From: Geosiphon pyriformis
Lineage: Eukaryota > Glomeromycota > Glomeromycetes > Archaeosporales > Geosiphonaceae
Direction of reading: 5' to 3'
Assembly (NCBI GenBank): GCA_016748015.1
Contig: JAAOMT010000675.1
Coordinates: forward strand, 141,938-205,937
DNA length: 64,000 bases
Below, piece by piece: positions 48,679-60,299 of this stretch (positions within the stretch are counted from its first letter, which is position 1; the number at the start of each line of letters is the position of its first letter). The notes under the pieces are model-generated. The model saw only the letters and a list, made by a program, of their open reading frames with translations. It did not search any database and was not told the DNA's origin. A program made the translations under genes and the position numbers.

Positions 48679-49386
48679 CATGATATTCCCCGAAATATCT
48701 AACAAATATCTCAAAAATTAATGTTAGCTTTGAAAATACTTCCTGACTTATCCATAATAATTAATAGAAGTCAAATTAATTACATTCAGAAAGAAACCAC
48801 AGCCCCAGCAATAAATAATTCTCAAAATTATCACACCTATAGAAGAAAAACAAAAGGTCACTCTAAAAATAGATTACCAGAACTTTTGAAGCAAGCACTA
48901 AAAGAAAACCTTTTAATTGCCCCTATTGACATTCTACCAAATGCCACAATTCAACAAAAACTTCTATTATTTTTTAATAAACAGAACAATAAACATACTC
49001 TTATATATAGATATTTTCATATTGGAAAAACACTTTATGAATGAAAACTGGAACTTGAAGCAACCAACATCACTCCTAAGACTATACAAAAACAAATTCA
49101 CAATGAATTCAAGACAGCAGCTGGACCAACAAACATCTATTACAAACTTTAAGCAGCATCTAGACTCTATGATTTATTCAACACTTGTGAAAATGTCCTA
49201 CAAAATTCAATACTACAACCAATGAAAATTCAATACATTAGAAAGCTCACAGAACTGAAATTTCAACAATTTTCAGACCAGATCACTTCAATTATCTTGG
49301 ACCACTATCTTAACATTACAGATAATGCTTGGACTTCAATGGAGCTCAGTCTTGAAGCAGAGATTATGTTACCAGTAGAATTTTAG
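48679..49386 (+). pseudogene. Element F ORF3, broken copy
   Basis: This separate frame downstream of integrase corresponds to the intact 235-codon frame in element I (63256-63963). Shared blocks: INYIQKETTAPA, ENLLIAPIDI, TELKFQQFSDQITSII and the C-terminal MLPVEF. Frameshift near the start and two stops disrupt it here. The stop lies 20 nt inside the 3' LTR. No membrane segment or signal peptide is visible, so it does not look like an envelope protein. Confidence 0.75.
49354..49366 (+). other. Polypurine tract of element F
   Basis: GAAGCAGAGATTA directly precedes the TGTTACC start of the right LTR. Element I has the cleaner GAGGAGGAGATTA here. The tract is inside ORF3 coding sequence. Confidence 0.65.
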
Positions 49387-50343
49387 CCATTAATTAGCAT
49401 GAAATTACTCTCATAATTCCTATTATTAATTAGCATACATTATTATTTTTTCAATTATCAATTATTATTTAATCAAATTATCAAATATTATTACTTAATC
49501 AATAATTCGATTTGTACTCTAGAAATTAAGATAATCAAATTACACAATACCCTAAACTATTTAACATAGTCAAAATTCGCCGAAATTAATAAAAATTGGC
49601 CAAAATAATCAAATAGTTCAGTGAAATAACTTGTAGTTTGCTGAAATATATCTTTAGTTCACCCAAATTATAGCAAAAAAAAAAGTGCAAGTTCAAAGAC
49701 TAGTACTACAACAAGTTGTATAAAAAAAGAGCTTTTCTCTTTAAGAAAATATATCTTCTCATAGTATCTCATCATAGTACTTTACTTTAAATATCTTAAT
49801 TGAAACAAATTACCTTTTACACATTCAAATAAAAATTAAATATTCGAAAACAAAACCTTTAAATTATTACACTTGAAATTTCCTCAACACAACAAATGTT
49901 TTAAAATTAATTAACTACCAATTTCAATAAACTGTTAGTGACTCCAGACCTGGACAGAAAACGTTTTTCTTGACACAATTCTATTTCTTTTACATTTTTT
50001 TTATTTTTCTTTTCTTTTCTTTTCTTATTACAATTATTAGAGTAGTCTACAAATAAGATTTCTGTAGAAGAGTTGACTTTTACAGCAAAGTAACTACACA
50101 TTTTTAATAAGCTTCCAAACAAGCAATTTTTGGGAAAGAGTTGATGTTTACTACAATATAACTACATAAAGTAACTGGCAAGAAATTGGCCATTTTATTT
50201 ATAAGCCCAGCAATTTAAATTATAGGAGATAATTTGAAGATAAATTCAGTTACTGGAGGTCTAACTACTTCCTAAGAATGTGAATTTACAGCAAAGCAAC
50301 ATTTACAACATTAAAAAAAAGAGACCAAAAACCTTTGGTAACA
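49367..50343 (+). repeat. 3' LTR of element F
   Basis: It starts TGTTACCAGTAG and ends CTTTGGTAACA, collinear with 39552-40521. LINE D sequence resumes at the next base. Confidence 0.92.
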
Positions 50344-53035
50344 ATAAAGCTAAACTGAGTCCTGTAACTAATAATAAAATGAAGAACCACTGATATCAAG
50401 TAAAAGAACTGTTTGTCCAAAATTGCTTTTCTTAGAACAAAATTGGCAAAAAACCAAACATCTGAATGCACTTTGGCCAAGCTAGGCCTAAACAACCTAT
50501 TGGAAGAAAAAAAATACCCAGATATCGGTGAGACTTCCCTTTTTTGGCGATGGAAATAGGATTGCCACTGACAAACAAAAAAGGAGCTGCTATCCTACAA
50601 TTGATTGGAATTGCTACAGTCTTGTTGTTGTTGATTGAGATATCATTTATCCTAAAAAATTTATTGGCAACATTGAGAATATGTTATGTAGCCACCTGGC
50701 TAGAACCAACCCATATAGTATCATCAAAAAAAGCACCTACAACAAGAAAAAAAGTCAAACCATCTTGGAGATCTACGTGACCAGTTTTGGCAACATAATG
50801 TAAATTCAGCTTGTAACCATACACTGCTTCTTGTCTCTTAACCTCGCACAACAAAGTGTCATAAAAAATACACCAAAGGAGAGGTAAAAACACTTCTCTC
50901 TAATTCAAGCCATTATGGACACTATAATCATCAGTCAACCCAAAATCAGTCATTACTCTGTTTATATAATCATTGTAAATACTCTCAAAAAATCTTATAA
51001 ATTTACTACACATTTTGATTCTGACTAAACTTTTTCTCAAATGTTCTCAACCAACTGAATTATATGCTTTCTTCATGTCTTACAAAACTAATCAAAGCTT
51101 GCAATTCTTTTCCAATGCATTCTCAACCACCAAACCAATAGCAAAAATAGGAGACTGTGTTGTTGTACCTTTAAGGACTGAGAAGTTGTCACTACAAAGA
51201 ACATCATATTTACTACATGTCATAGAAATCCTGTCAGAGAGAATCTTGAAGAAAATTTTATGGGCAGTCTCAATCAGTGTAATTGGTTGGGTATTCATAA
51301 AAATTCTTTTCCAGTTGTAAGGTTTAGGAATTATAGACACCCAGGCCTTTTTCCAAGGACCCAAAACAGATTCACAAATCAAACAAGAGTTCAAAAACAC
51401 CAAAAGCAAATTTAGAACAGATCTGTCACAATGTTTCCATAGCTTATTTATAATACCAGAAAGGCTGGCAGCTTTATTATCAGGCAAATTCAAAATCACA
51501 CCAAGAAATTCATCTACCTCAATTGGGTGCATAATATTTGAGAATGCATTATCAAAGACATGTTCCAAGAGTTGAAATTGGTAAGACCATTTATCCAAAA
51601 TGTTATCAACCACCACACACTTTCTGGTTCAGTTTTCCATTATCCTATTGACATGAAATTTAACCAGACCAGGCTCCAAAATAAGGTCTTCATTCACAAT
51701 CAGGTGGTCCAATGTAACTTTGTAAAATGGCCACTCAAGGATACTTCTAATAATTTGGCTCTTATTTAATTCAAAGTTTTTCATTCTTTTGTCAATTGCC
51801 AGTCTGATTTGAGAATCCTTAGTATGTTTCAATTCTATCATTTTGAGGAAATGATAAGATTTCCTAATCTTTGCCAAAGCTAATCTAATAGCATCAAAAT
51901 GAGATCCCAAAAGAAAAAGAGATTTGATAGCAAAAGCATTAACAGAATCCAAAAACATCTAAACATTCAAAAGAGAGATAAACTTATTAGATGACACAGA
52001 ATACAAAACTTTTACCAACTTAGAAACCAAAAGTTCCAATCTATAATAGTGAGAAGAACTCTTGGTAAATTTATCATTAAAATCCTTAGACCAGGTTTTT
52101 AAGAAAACTTCACTTGCCGAAAAACAAATGGCTTTGCAAACAACACTCCACATGTCATCCAGGTCAGACGAACAATGAAAATTTGCAAACTTACTAGAAA
52201 ACATGGCAAAATTATCACAAGACACAGTTCTATACTGCTTTTATTTAATCTCATCAGCATTTTTGGCATTAAATTTCCACTTGTCTTTATTGGCTTGAAC
52301 ATAAATAGCATTTAAGACAGGATCTAAAATTCCACCAAGACCAATTATAATTTGGACAGAACTATAATCAGTACTAAAAAACTCATTTACATACACAACT
52401 TGCCCATTTACCAAAGCATTACTCAAACTCTATAAAGCAAAAATGTAGTTAATGGTCTTCTCAACATCCCTGAAGTTTTTCCAAGTAGAAGCCTTAATGT
52501 AAGAACTATTAATTAATGTATTAACCAAATCTAGATCCACACACTTACTAAAGCTAGAGCTATGTTTGTTCTCATCTTCATTGAAATCACCACTTAATAT
52601 AACAAAAGTACTTTTATTACAGACTCTGACTATAAAAGAATTAACAAAACTAGTCAAAATTATATGCCTATCCAAAGAAGCCTCCACATATAATCCCAAC
52701 ACAAAAACAGATTGTTTGTTTTTAAATAGCAAATGGATCATCAAAAATCTATCTGGAATCTCAGAGATTTTAGAAACATGTTTGGCTAAATTTTCATTCA
52801 TGATCAAAGTGACGCCCACACTTAAAAACCCAGTATTCAGACCTGAAGTGAACACCCTCACATCAAAAAACTTATTCCCAATCCAAGACTTGACACTGGA
52901 GTAAAGCTTAGTCTCAGTAACTATTGAAATGTTATTATTCAAAACCATATGCCATCTAATAATGTTATTCTGCTTAGCAAAAACATTCATACTTCTAACA
53001 TTACAAGTAGCAATTTTCCAGGCTAAATTACTTAT
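50344..53035 (-). pseudogene. LINE D ORF2 N-terminal half: endonuclease and RT
   Basis: The former start codon reads ATA (53033-53035). The APE endonuclease is clear (ATCNVRSMNVFAKQNN, TETKLYSS, FVILSGDFNEDE, TINYIF where IDY is usual). RT includes AWVSIIPKPYNWKR and FFDDTIWVGSSQ near 50,720. Most of it sits in one frame, with one frame change near 50,500. Stops match former W codons. The last codons before element F (YRTQFSF) continue in the segment ending at 39551. Confidence 0.85.
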
Positions 53036-54858
53036 TGGGGAAAGGAAGAGGTTACCACACCACTGCCAGAACCAAAAAAGTCCAACTTATTCAATATTGT
53101 TTTAACCAAATTCTTCAGAACCACCAAATTAGCCTCCAGACCACCTACTTTTACAGTTAAAACTCAGGAGCCACTTGTAAAAATGTTTTGAAAGTCAACA
53201 ACAACCACACAAGACACAAGAGAAATGAGTAATGGAGTGTCAACAATCATGTCCAGCACTGAGTTATGTTCAGAAATGGGTGAAACAATAAAACTTGCTG
53301 ATAAAACAGCCAGCAACTTGTTCAGCTTATGTAAAATATTGGCCATCTGGTCAAACACATTCTTAAGTGAATGCTCAAGGATATTAACACACAAAGCCAA
53401 AATTGTAATCATAGGCATCGAACCATTGACCAATCTTATGCCCAAATTGGTTTCAACAAATGGTGTAGAAAACAAACTCTTAGGAGAGCTGCTTATCACA
53501 AAAGCCCAAGTCACACTACCAAAGGAGACTAGATGAAACATGGGTGCTTGCTTTTTGGCATAGATGAGCACAAGGTGCCTCTTATCTGAATCAGAACAAA
53601 AAAATCTCTTTTTAGAATTCTGTCTAATGTTTTTCTCACCACTGTTGTATTCAGAAAAAATATGACTAAAATTATCATATGCAGCATATTTAGGAGAAGA
53701 CAAACCAGCCCAGATAAGATTAACACCCTTAAAGACCAGCATAGAGCAAATGGTAGTTTCTCTGGTATCATTAGAATCAAAACATATGATAGTACAGCAG
53801 GCTTGTATATAAGACAGTGAGTTTCTAAAAATATAGCAAGTCTTCCCACTATATGACTAAACCAAATCCAAGAGATCATAAGCAGTTGTGCCTATTAGCA
53901 GAATATATAAAAAAGTGTAATAGCTGTCCCTTAAATCCCATATTTGTTTGTTGGCATTAGCTTTGGCAACATGTATCAAGTTCTTACCCAGCAAGATTGA
54001 CCATTTGGACACAACCAAGTCAGCGATTTGAGAACTCTTAAACTCCATCAGTGCTTTCTGCCAGAGACCAATCAACTGCATTTTGATTGAAAAAATTTTC
54101 CCATACTTGACCAAAGCTAACTCAATTGCCAATTTGGGCAGATTGACCAAAATTTCTTTGATAATGATTTTCCAATCTGATCATATACCAATCTTCTTTA
54201 GATTAGTATTGACAACAAGATTTTCAAACATAACCAATTGTTTAGCCAAAATGAGACTGGAATCAGATATGAAAGACACTTTAACAATGCCCAGAAATTT
54301 TGATAAAGTTGATACACCCCCAAAACCATCAATTTTGTAGAACAGCTTTCTAACATCTTTGAGTTTGTCATGTAGAGTACTTCTAGGAATAGCCAACAGA
54401 CCAATGTTGAGTGCAAAAGATTTAGTCAGTTCAAAACAGAGTTTCTTTTTGATAGAAGCAACCAGACAAAAAGGGGATTCCAAAGAAACAAGGAGAGGTA
54501 AGCCCATGTTGACGTTGTCAATGACAGAGCCAAAATCACAGAAACCCAGAGATAGAACCTTTACTATACTAGAGTTGAAGTGTTTTGCCTTTGGAGTGTT
54601 GGTACAAGAGTCTAACAGCTCATCACTTTCACTGCCAGCACCATAGCCCAAGTTCTTGCTCATCTTATACCCCAACTTTTCATTGGAAGAGATATCCATA
54701 TTCTCGTACTGATCAGAATCACTTGAAGGTAACTTGAAAGACAAATCAGCTTCATCACCTGAATGTTTAACTTTGCCAAGCAAAACCTTTGATTTTTGTC
54801 TCAGACTTCTACTTACAGAGCTTGTAGTGATACCTCTGGCTGATTTCTTTATAAACAT
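53032..54858 (-). pseudogene. LINE D ORF1: RRM-like protein, broken
   Basis: I chose the ATG at 54858 because MFIKKSARG aligns with MFKKKALKG in copy G. KVKHSGDEADLS, RKLFYKIDGFGGVSTLSKF and an RRM-like region (KYGKIFSIKMQLIG) follow. The knuckle is eroded, with tyrosines at cysteine positions (YAAYDNFSHIFSEY). Stops interrupt it near 54,178, 53,860 and 53,160. The terminal TAA overlaps the lost ORF2 start. Confidence 0.8.
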
Positions 54859-55044
54859 AGCATTGACAGCATCAAACACCAAAAGAACAACAAAAGGATT
54901 AATAAGTTGAGAAATTGTGGAAACCGAGCAAAAATAAAAAATAAGAACAGATATAAAAAATAAAAAACTTCTTTCAAAAAAAATGTGCTATTTCAGGAAT
55001 TTGGGACATAGAAGAGAAAGAAGTTTTTGCATTGATTATAAATA

Positions 55045-55216
55045 AATATTTTATCAAATATTATCTAATTAATAATTTAATTTGTATAAAATACAAATAT
55101 AATTAAATATAATAATTAGATTATATAATATTATAAACTATATAATATTTAAAAATTTATCAAAATATTTAAATATTTAATAATTTATAAAAATAACTTA
55201 TAATTTGCCAAAAAAA
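55045..55216 (+). mobile_element. Continuation of the old LTR that received LINE D and LINE G
   Basis: The sequence aligns with the F-type LTR from about offset 120 onward: TATCAAATATTATCTAATTA, ATTTGTATAAAATACAAAT, and AAAATAACTTATAATTTGCC. It ends where the 5' UTR of LINE G begins. It completes the fragment at 37296-37418. Confidence 0.65.
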
Positions 55217-56998
55217 ACTTCTTTCTCTCTTACCTCCAATAATTCTCAAAAAGCATATTTTCTGTAAAAAGAAGTTTTTTTGTTTTTTAGTTTATATTAA
55301 TATTTTTTTACTTAATAATAATCTGTTTTTCGTGGATATAGAGGCTACTGTAAGTAGCATCATGTTTAAGAAAAAGGCACTTAAGGGTGCTTTTCATGGT
55401 CCTGCTGGTGGTTCCTTTTCTCAGAAGAAAAAAGTTGTTTTTGATAATGTCAAACATTCTGGTGATAAAAAATATATATCCTTGAGTAAATCTGGGCCTG
55501 GTAATAATATATATTCTGATATAAAAAGTCTATCTGGTGATAATGAGGATGTTAGCATGTCTGGTGTAAATGGTGGATCTCTTTTGGGCTTAGCTGCTAT
55601 TACTTTCAAGACAAAGTGAGTCAATACTGGTGCTGTTTTTGGTTCTCTACTTAGTTCTCCCAATTTTCATATGGATGATAATGAAGTTGTTTTCTTTTCT
55701 CGCTTGTTTATCCCTCTCAACAAAAAGTGGATTGACCCAAAAATCATCAAAACTTCTATGGAAGTGTCAGTTAAGAAATCATTTGCTTTGGATATTAATT
55801 TCTCAGCTATAGAAAAAAAATCAACAACAACAAAAACTCAGTTGATCAGGAAAATTTTTTCATTAGTTAATGGTTTTGGGGGGGCCACTACCTCCTCAAA
55901 ATTTGAGATAATCATCAAATCTACTTTCACTTTAGAGAAAAGCATGGAAATAGTCACATTATTGGCCAGAGAAAAAGGGATCAACATAAACAACAATCTT
56001 AAGAGACAAGGGATAAGGTCAGATCAGGCTGTAGTAATCAAGAAAATTCCCATGGATACATCTAAGAATATGATCATTGCTGTAATATCTGAATTTGGGG
56101 AAATTAAGTTGATCAAAATTTAATTAATTGGAATGTAGCAAAAGACTAGTGAAATTTGCTGAATTAGACCAAGCTAATTTTTTGGTCTCTAAGTGGTCAT
56201 TCCTAATTGGTAAAGATTCTGTGTGTGTAGCCAAAGCAGTAGGAGATCATGAAATTTGGGCATCTAGAGATTGGTTTAGAGTGCTTTTGTTTACTTTGCC
56301 AATAAGAACAATAACACATAATCTTGGGACTCTTTTAGAAAGGGCTGGTGGGAAGACTTGTATTATAAACAAATCTGTAAAAACTGGTAATAAGATTCAC
56401 TGTGCTGTAGTTGGTTTTGATTCTAATAATAATCTGAAATTTGTCTTTTGTATGGAGCTGATTTTTGGTAGTGTTAAACTTTCTTGGACAAGGATGGATT
56501 TGGTTTAGTATAAAAAATACAAAAAGTTTGGTCATTCTGCTTTGGAATGTGATGCACTTTTTGCATCTATCTCTATGTCTTTAAAAACATTTAAAAGGGT
56601 TGCATCTAATAAATGTTATCTTCAGTTGACAAAGTTGTATAAAAAAAAAAGTATTCTAATATCTCGCCCTGCTGCTTTTGGTGACAAATCTTAGGTCCAG
56701 GTGGTCTTACTTGCTGGTTTTTCTGATAGTCTTTGCTTTGCTTCTGGTTCTGGTTTTCCTTTTTTTGGTGTCTCAGGTTTGAATAGTGGTCTCTCTTTTG
56801 TTTCAGCTAACAACTCATTTTTGGATGCACATTTGGCCTCTTTGGAATGATCCTTAGAGCTATTAACTGACCAAGTTTCTGACATTATGTGCAAGCTCAG
56901 CAACATAGAACTGGTGCCACAGGCTCTATCTTTTTTCTCTAAAGTCTCGAATACTCTGATTGCTGCCAAAGAAGATTTGGCTTTAGATATGAATATGG
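55217..56998 (+). mobile_element. LINE copy G, 5' part, interrupted by element H
   Basis: The 5' UTR (AAAACTTCTTTCTCTCTTAC) resembles that of LINE D. ORF1 follows and is cut at 56998 by the left LTR of element H. The remainder would lie beyond the window. D and G are head-to-head in the same old LTR. Confidence 0.85.
55362..56998 (+). pseudogene. LINE G ORF1: RRM-like and knuckle protein, interrupted
   Basis: The ATG at 55362 gives MFKKKALKGAFHG, and VKHSGDKKYISLS follows. A TGA near 55,617 corresponds to an Arg or Trp codon. KSFALDINFSAIEKK, LVNGFGGATTSSKF and an RRM-like block (VVIKKIPMDTSKNMIIAVIS) follow, then stops and a frame change near 56,122-56,140. The next segment matches LINE A (FAELDQANFLVSKWSFLIGK). 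The knuckle region is degenerate (YKKYKKFGHSALEC). The final codons are DLALDMNM at the H junction. Confidence 0.8.
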
Positions 56999-57816
56999 TG
57001 TTACCAGACGAAATTAGAGATATTATTTAGCATAAAATTATCTTATAATTCCTATCATTAATTAGCATATATTATTGTTTCAAATTATCATTTATTACAT
57101 TAGCAAAAATGTCCGAAATTATCATTTAATTAATAACCCAAATTGTACACAACACAAATGTAACCTAATTGTAAAAAATAACAAAGTTCAAGTTCATAGA
57201 ATAGTGTTATGACAAGTTGTATAAAAGAAGAGCTTCTCTCTTCGAGAAAATGTATCTTACTTTAGATTTAACAATTAGAATCATTCTTTACACACAAAAC
57301 GAAATAAATATCAAATAATTCGAAAAATCAAATCCTGAATTATTTCACTTTTGAAATTAACTAATTCCTACAAAACAGTTTGAAATTGATTAGCTACCAA
57401 TTTCAGTAAACTGTTAGTGACTTCAGGCCTGGATAGAAAATGTTTCCCTTAACAGAATTCTATTTCTTTTACATTTTTTTTATTTTTTTTTTATTTTTTT
57501 TTTATAATCATTAGGGTAGCCTACAGACAAGATTTCTGTAGAAGAGTTGATTTTCACAGCAAAGTAGCTATACATTTTAGTGAGCTTCCAGATGAGCAAT
57601 TTCTGAGAAAGAGTTGACGTTTACTACAACGTAACTATATAAAGTAACTGGTACAAAATTGGCCATTCCACTTATAAGCCCAGCAGTTCAAATTATAGGA
57701 GATAATTTGAAGATAAATTTAGTAATTGGAGGTTCAACCACATCCAGAAAACGGGAATTCACAGCAAACAAACATTGACAACATTTAAGAAAAGAGACCA
57801 AAAACCTCCAGTAACA
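56999..57816 (+). repeat. 5' LTR of element H
   Basis: It begins TGTTACCAGACG and ends CCTCCAGTAACA. At 818 bp it is shorter than the F LTRs; the missing stretch lies in the first half, where F and I have the ladder of GAAATTTG-like repeats. Confidence 0.9.
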
Positions 57817-57836
57817 TTTGGTGCTCTCCCACAGAA
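57817..57836 (+). other. Probable primer binding site of element H
   Basis: TTTGGTGCTCTCCCACAGAA follows the LTR directly. It is the same core as in F and extends the possible pairing with a tRNA 3' end. Confidence 0.5.
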
Positions 57837-57929
57837 ACAACACAGCAAAAACAACTTCAAAGTGGCAACCACACCAGACACAACAACTCTAGAGTATTAC
57901 TAATCAATTTACACCCACTGCAAGCAAAG

Positions 57930-59349
57930 ATTCAACATTCCAGATGGAATTGAAGTTGTAAAGAAATCAGTATACCAATATATTGAAAACCGCATCAACA
58001 ATTATCTTTTTGGAAATTACAATATCTCAGAAGTTAGAAGCAATCTTTACAATAATTTAGCACACTATTCACAGTTGAGAACTGAAAATCTTAATAGTAA
58101 AACACTTGCCATTTACTTTTACGAACTTAATTTTAACATTATCAAATACTGTGAAGAAATATATCCAGTGCAGTCTCAATACACTATTGATTTTGAATTG
58201 GAAACAGAAACAAACAACAAAGGCAAAAACAAATTAAAGCAATATTCAAGAACCACCCCAAATACTCCAACATTACCGAAAACAATTGCCAAACATTTAT
58301 AAACACCTGAACAAGGAACCAGTTCAAAACTTCTACTTACTATCACATCTTTTCCAGCTTTATTTGCACAAGCACAAACACCTAATTCACCCTTGAATCA
58401 ATTTGCAAGACCAGAAGACTTTACATCACTTAGAAGTCCCACCAGACAACAAGAACCCCTTCAAACTAGTTCCAATCTCCTTGATTTTCTAGCTGAAAAT
58501 CAAAGTGAACACTCTGAGACAGCAGCAAACGAAGAAAACAACTCTGAAATAACTGAAGAAGAATTAATAGACAGTAAAAACGAAGAAGACGAAATGACAA
58601 CATACATCACAAAAATCCCTGAATTCAATGGAAAAGATATTGAGACCAGTCCCCAAGAATGGCTCAACCAAGTTACTAAAGCTGGAGATGCAAATGGATG
58701 GAATGCTGCCAGAATGTTAAGAACAATTCCCTACTTTCTTAAAGGAACAGCAGGAGAATGGTTTGAAAACTTGGCTGCCCCATTCAATGATTAAAACGCT
58801 TTCAAAGCAGCCTTTCTTGAACAGTTTACTGACAATAATACCTCTATCACCCTTTGTTATTGTTTTTGAAATATCAAACAAGAACCCTCCGAATCTGTTA
58901 TGACTTATATTGGGAAATTCAACAAACTTTTCAAACAAATTCGCCAACTCAAAACAAACGATTATTATTCCGATGCTCAAATCTTGAATCAATTTATTGC
59001 TGGTCTAAAAGATAAACTAATTAAAAAAGTTCACCCACATGTGCCAGAAGATTTAAACTCTGCCATACAGCATGCGAAAAGATATGAAATGGCCATGGAA
59101 GAGGCCAACTGCACAAAACTTGTAAATTTGGCAATTAGAAAAACCAGCTCAGCAGCTGAGGAAAAAATTGACCAACTCACAAAAAAGGTTGAAAACTATT
59201 TCACCAATCAACAACAGCAACCCCAAAGATATCAACCACCCCAAAGACGAAATCAAAATAACTTTGCATCACTTTCCAATAACCAGCCTCAAAATTGCTA
59301 TTACTGTGGAATCTCTGGCCACTAGAAAAGAGATTGCAGAAAGCTATAA
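57930..59349 (+). pseudogene. Element H Gag
   Basis: One frame reads NIPDGIEVVKKSVYQYIENR, then an acidic linker (NSEITEEELIDSKNEEDE) and the retrotransposon Gag domain (TSPQEWLNQVTKAGDANGWN, LRTIPYFLKGTAGEWFENL). KAAFLEQFTDNNTS, a basic region and a Q-rich tail follow, then the knuckle CYYCGISGH-stop-KRDC, whose stop replaces W. It continues in frame through a Q/P/N/Y-rich linker into protease. Stops are few and fit C-to-T or G-to-A changes (CAA to TAA, TGG to TAG/TGA). Confidence 0.85.
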
Positions 59350-59679
59350 TGAGACCAACAAAATAGAAGTAATCAACATTACCCTCCACCACAACAATCT
59401 TATTATTAACCACCACCACCAGCTTACTATCTACCAAGACTCCAATACCAAAATAACTATTATTAGCCCACCCCACAGCCAATCCAACAGCAATACCAAC
59501 AACTGCTCACCTAACATTATCAAATACCTGCTCGAAGACTGCTTACATAAAATCAATTCACACCACAGAACCGATACCAAGTAAACAACAATAGAATCAA
59601 TTTGAATAACCAATTGGTTCCTTGAAATACTACTCAACCAAGATCCAACCATTACCACACTCAACCCAGTTATTTAACA

Positions 59680-60177
59680 ATGCCAGAAGAACAGGATTTT
59701 CACCATACTGCACTCTCGGAAGATAGAGCTGCAGCACAACAACAACAAAATTCTTCCTATACTTCCACCACAATTCCACCAGCCAGAATCGCTGAAAACG
59801 CTAACCTTTCAGATATATTCTCTTTTGAGTTTGAAGCAAATAAGTCACTATTTCTGCTTAGCAATGCAGCTGCCAATGAACAAAAAGCAATTATGGCCAT
59901 GTACACTGAAGCCGAAGTCAAAGGAAAGACAATTCGCTTGATCCTAGACAGTGGATCTGCCGGAAGCATTATCACCTACCAGTTAATGCAACAGTTAAAA
60001 AGAAATGTCGACCGACCAGCTCAAACAGTAATCATTACTGCCAATGACATGAAAAAGACCCCAGTAGGAGAAATTGACAATTTTCCGTTCACTCTTAATG
60101 GAATCACTATTCCAATCAAAGTTCTTGTAATAGACGCACCCCAGTACCAAGCTCTCGTCAGAAATGATTGGCTTTAA
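59680..60177 (+). pseudogene. Element H aspartic protease
   Basis: A retropepsin-like domain: MYTEAEVKGKTIRLILDSGS with the catalytic Asp, ITYQLMQQLKRN, the flap-like KTPVGEIDNFPFTLNG and NDWL. It is uninterrupted for 166 codons and in frame with gag and the downstream segments, so it is a domain of Gag-Pol and not a separate gene. Expected role: maturation of the polyprotein. Confidence 0.85.
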
Positions 60178-60299
60178 AAAGCCAATGCTAATCTGAATTG
60201 GGAAACACAAGAGTTAACAATCTCCTACCAAGGACAACATGCCCAGGTACCTGCCATTTGTAATACATTCAATAAACATTCTGAAAAAGCCCCGGCTTT

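Larger units (their letters stand above)
39552..50343 (+). mobile_element. Ty3/gypsy-like LTR retrotransposon F with dUTPase and ORF3, inserted in LINE D
   Basis: Two LTRs (970 and 977 bp) begin TGTTACC and end GGTAACA and enclose a Gag-Pol region. The order is gag, protease, cysteine-rich segment, dUTPase-like domain, RT, RNase H, integrase and ORF3. The insertion splits the LINE D ORF2. The four bases before (TTAT) and after (TTGT) on the LINE strand differ by one transition, and removing one set restores the LINE reading frame and spacing. All domains carry stops or frameshifts, so the element is dead. Its gag contains a solo LTR of another family. Confidence 0.92.
50344..55035 (-). mobile_element. 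LINE copy D, 5' portion
   Basis: This runs on the minus strand from the 5' UTR (about 55,035, AAAACTTCTTTCTC, shared with copy G) through ORF1 and ORF2 to the point where element F interrupts the RT/post-RT region. Its other end lies at 37419-39551. Confidence 0.9.

Noticed and set aside
48679-49386. ORF3 as an envelope gene
   Set aside because: No signal peptide, transmembrane segment, furin-like site or cysteine pattern is visible in either copy.
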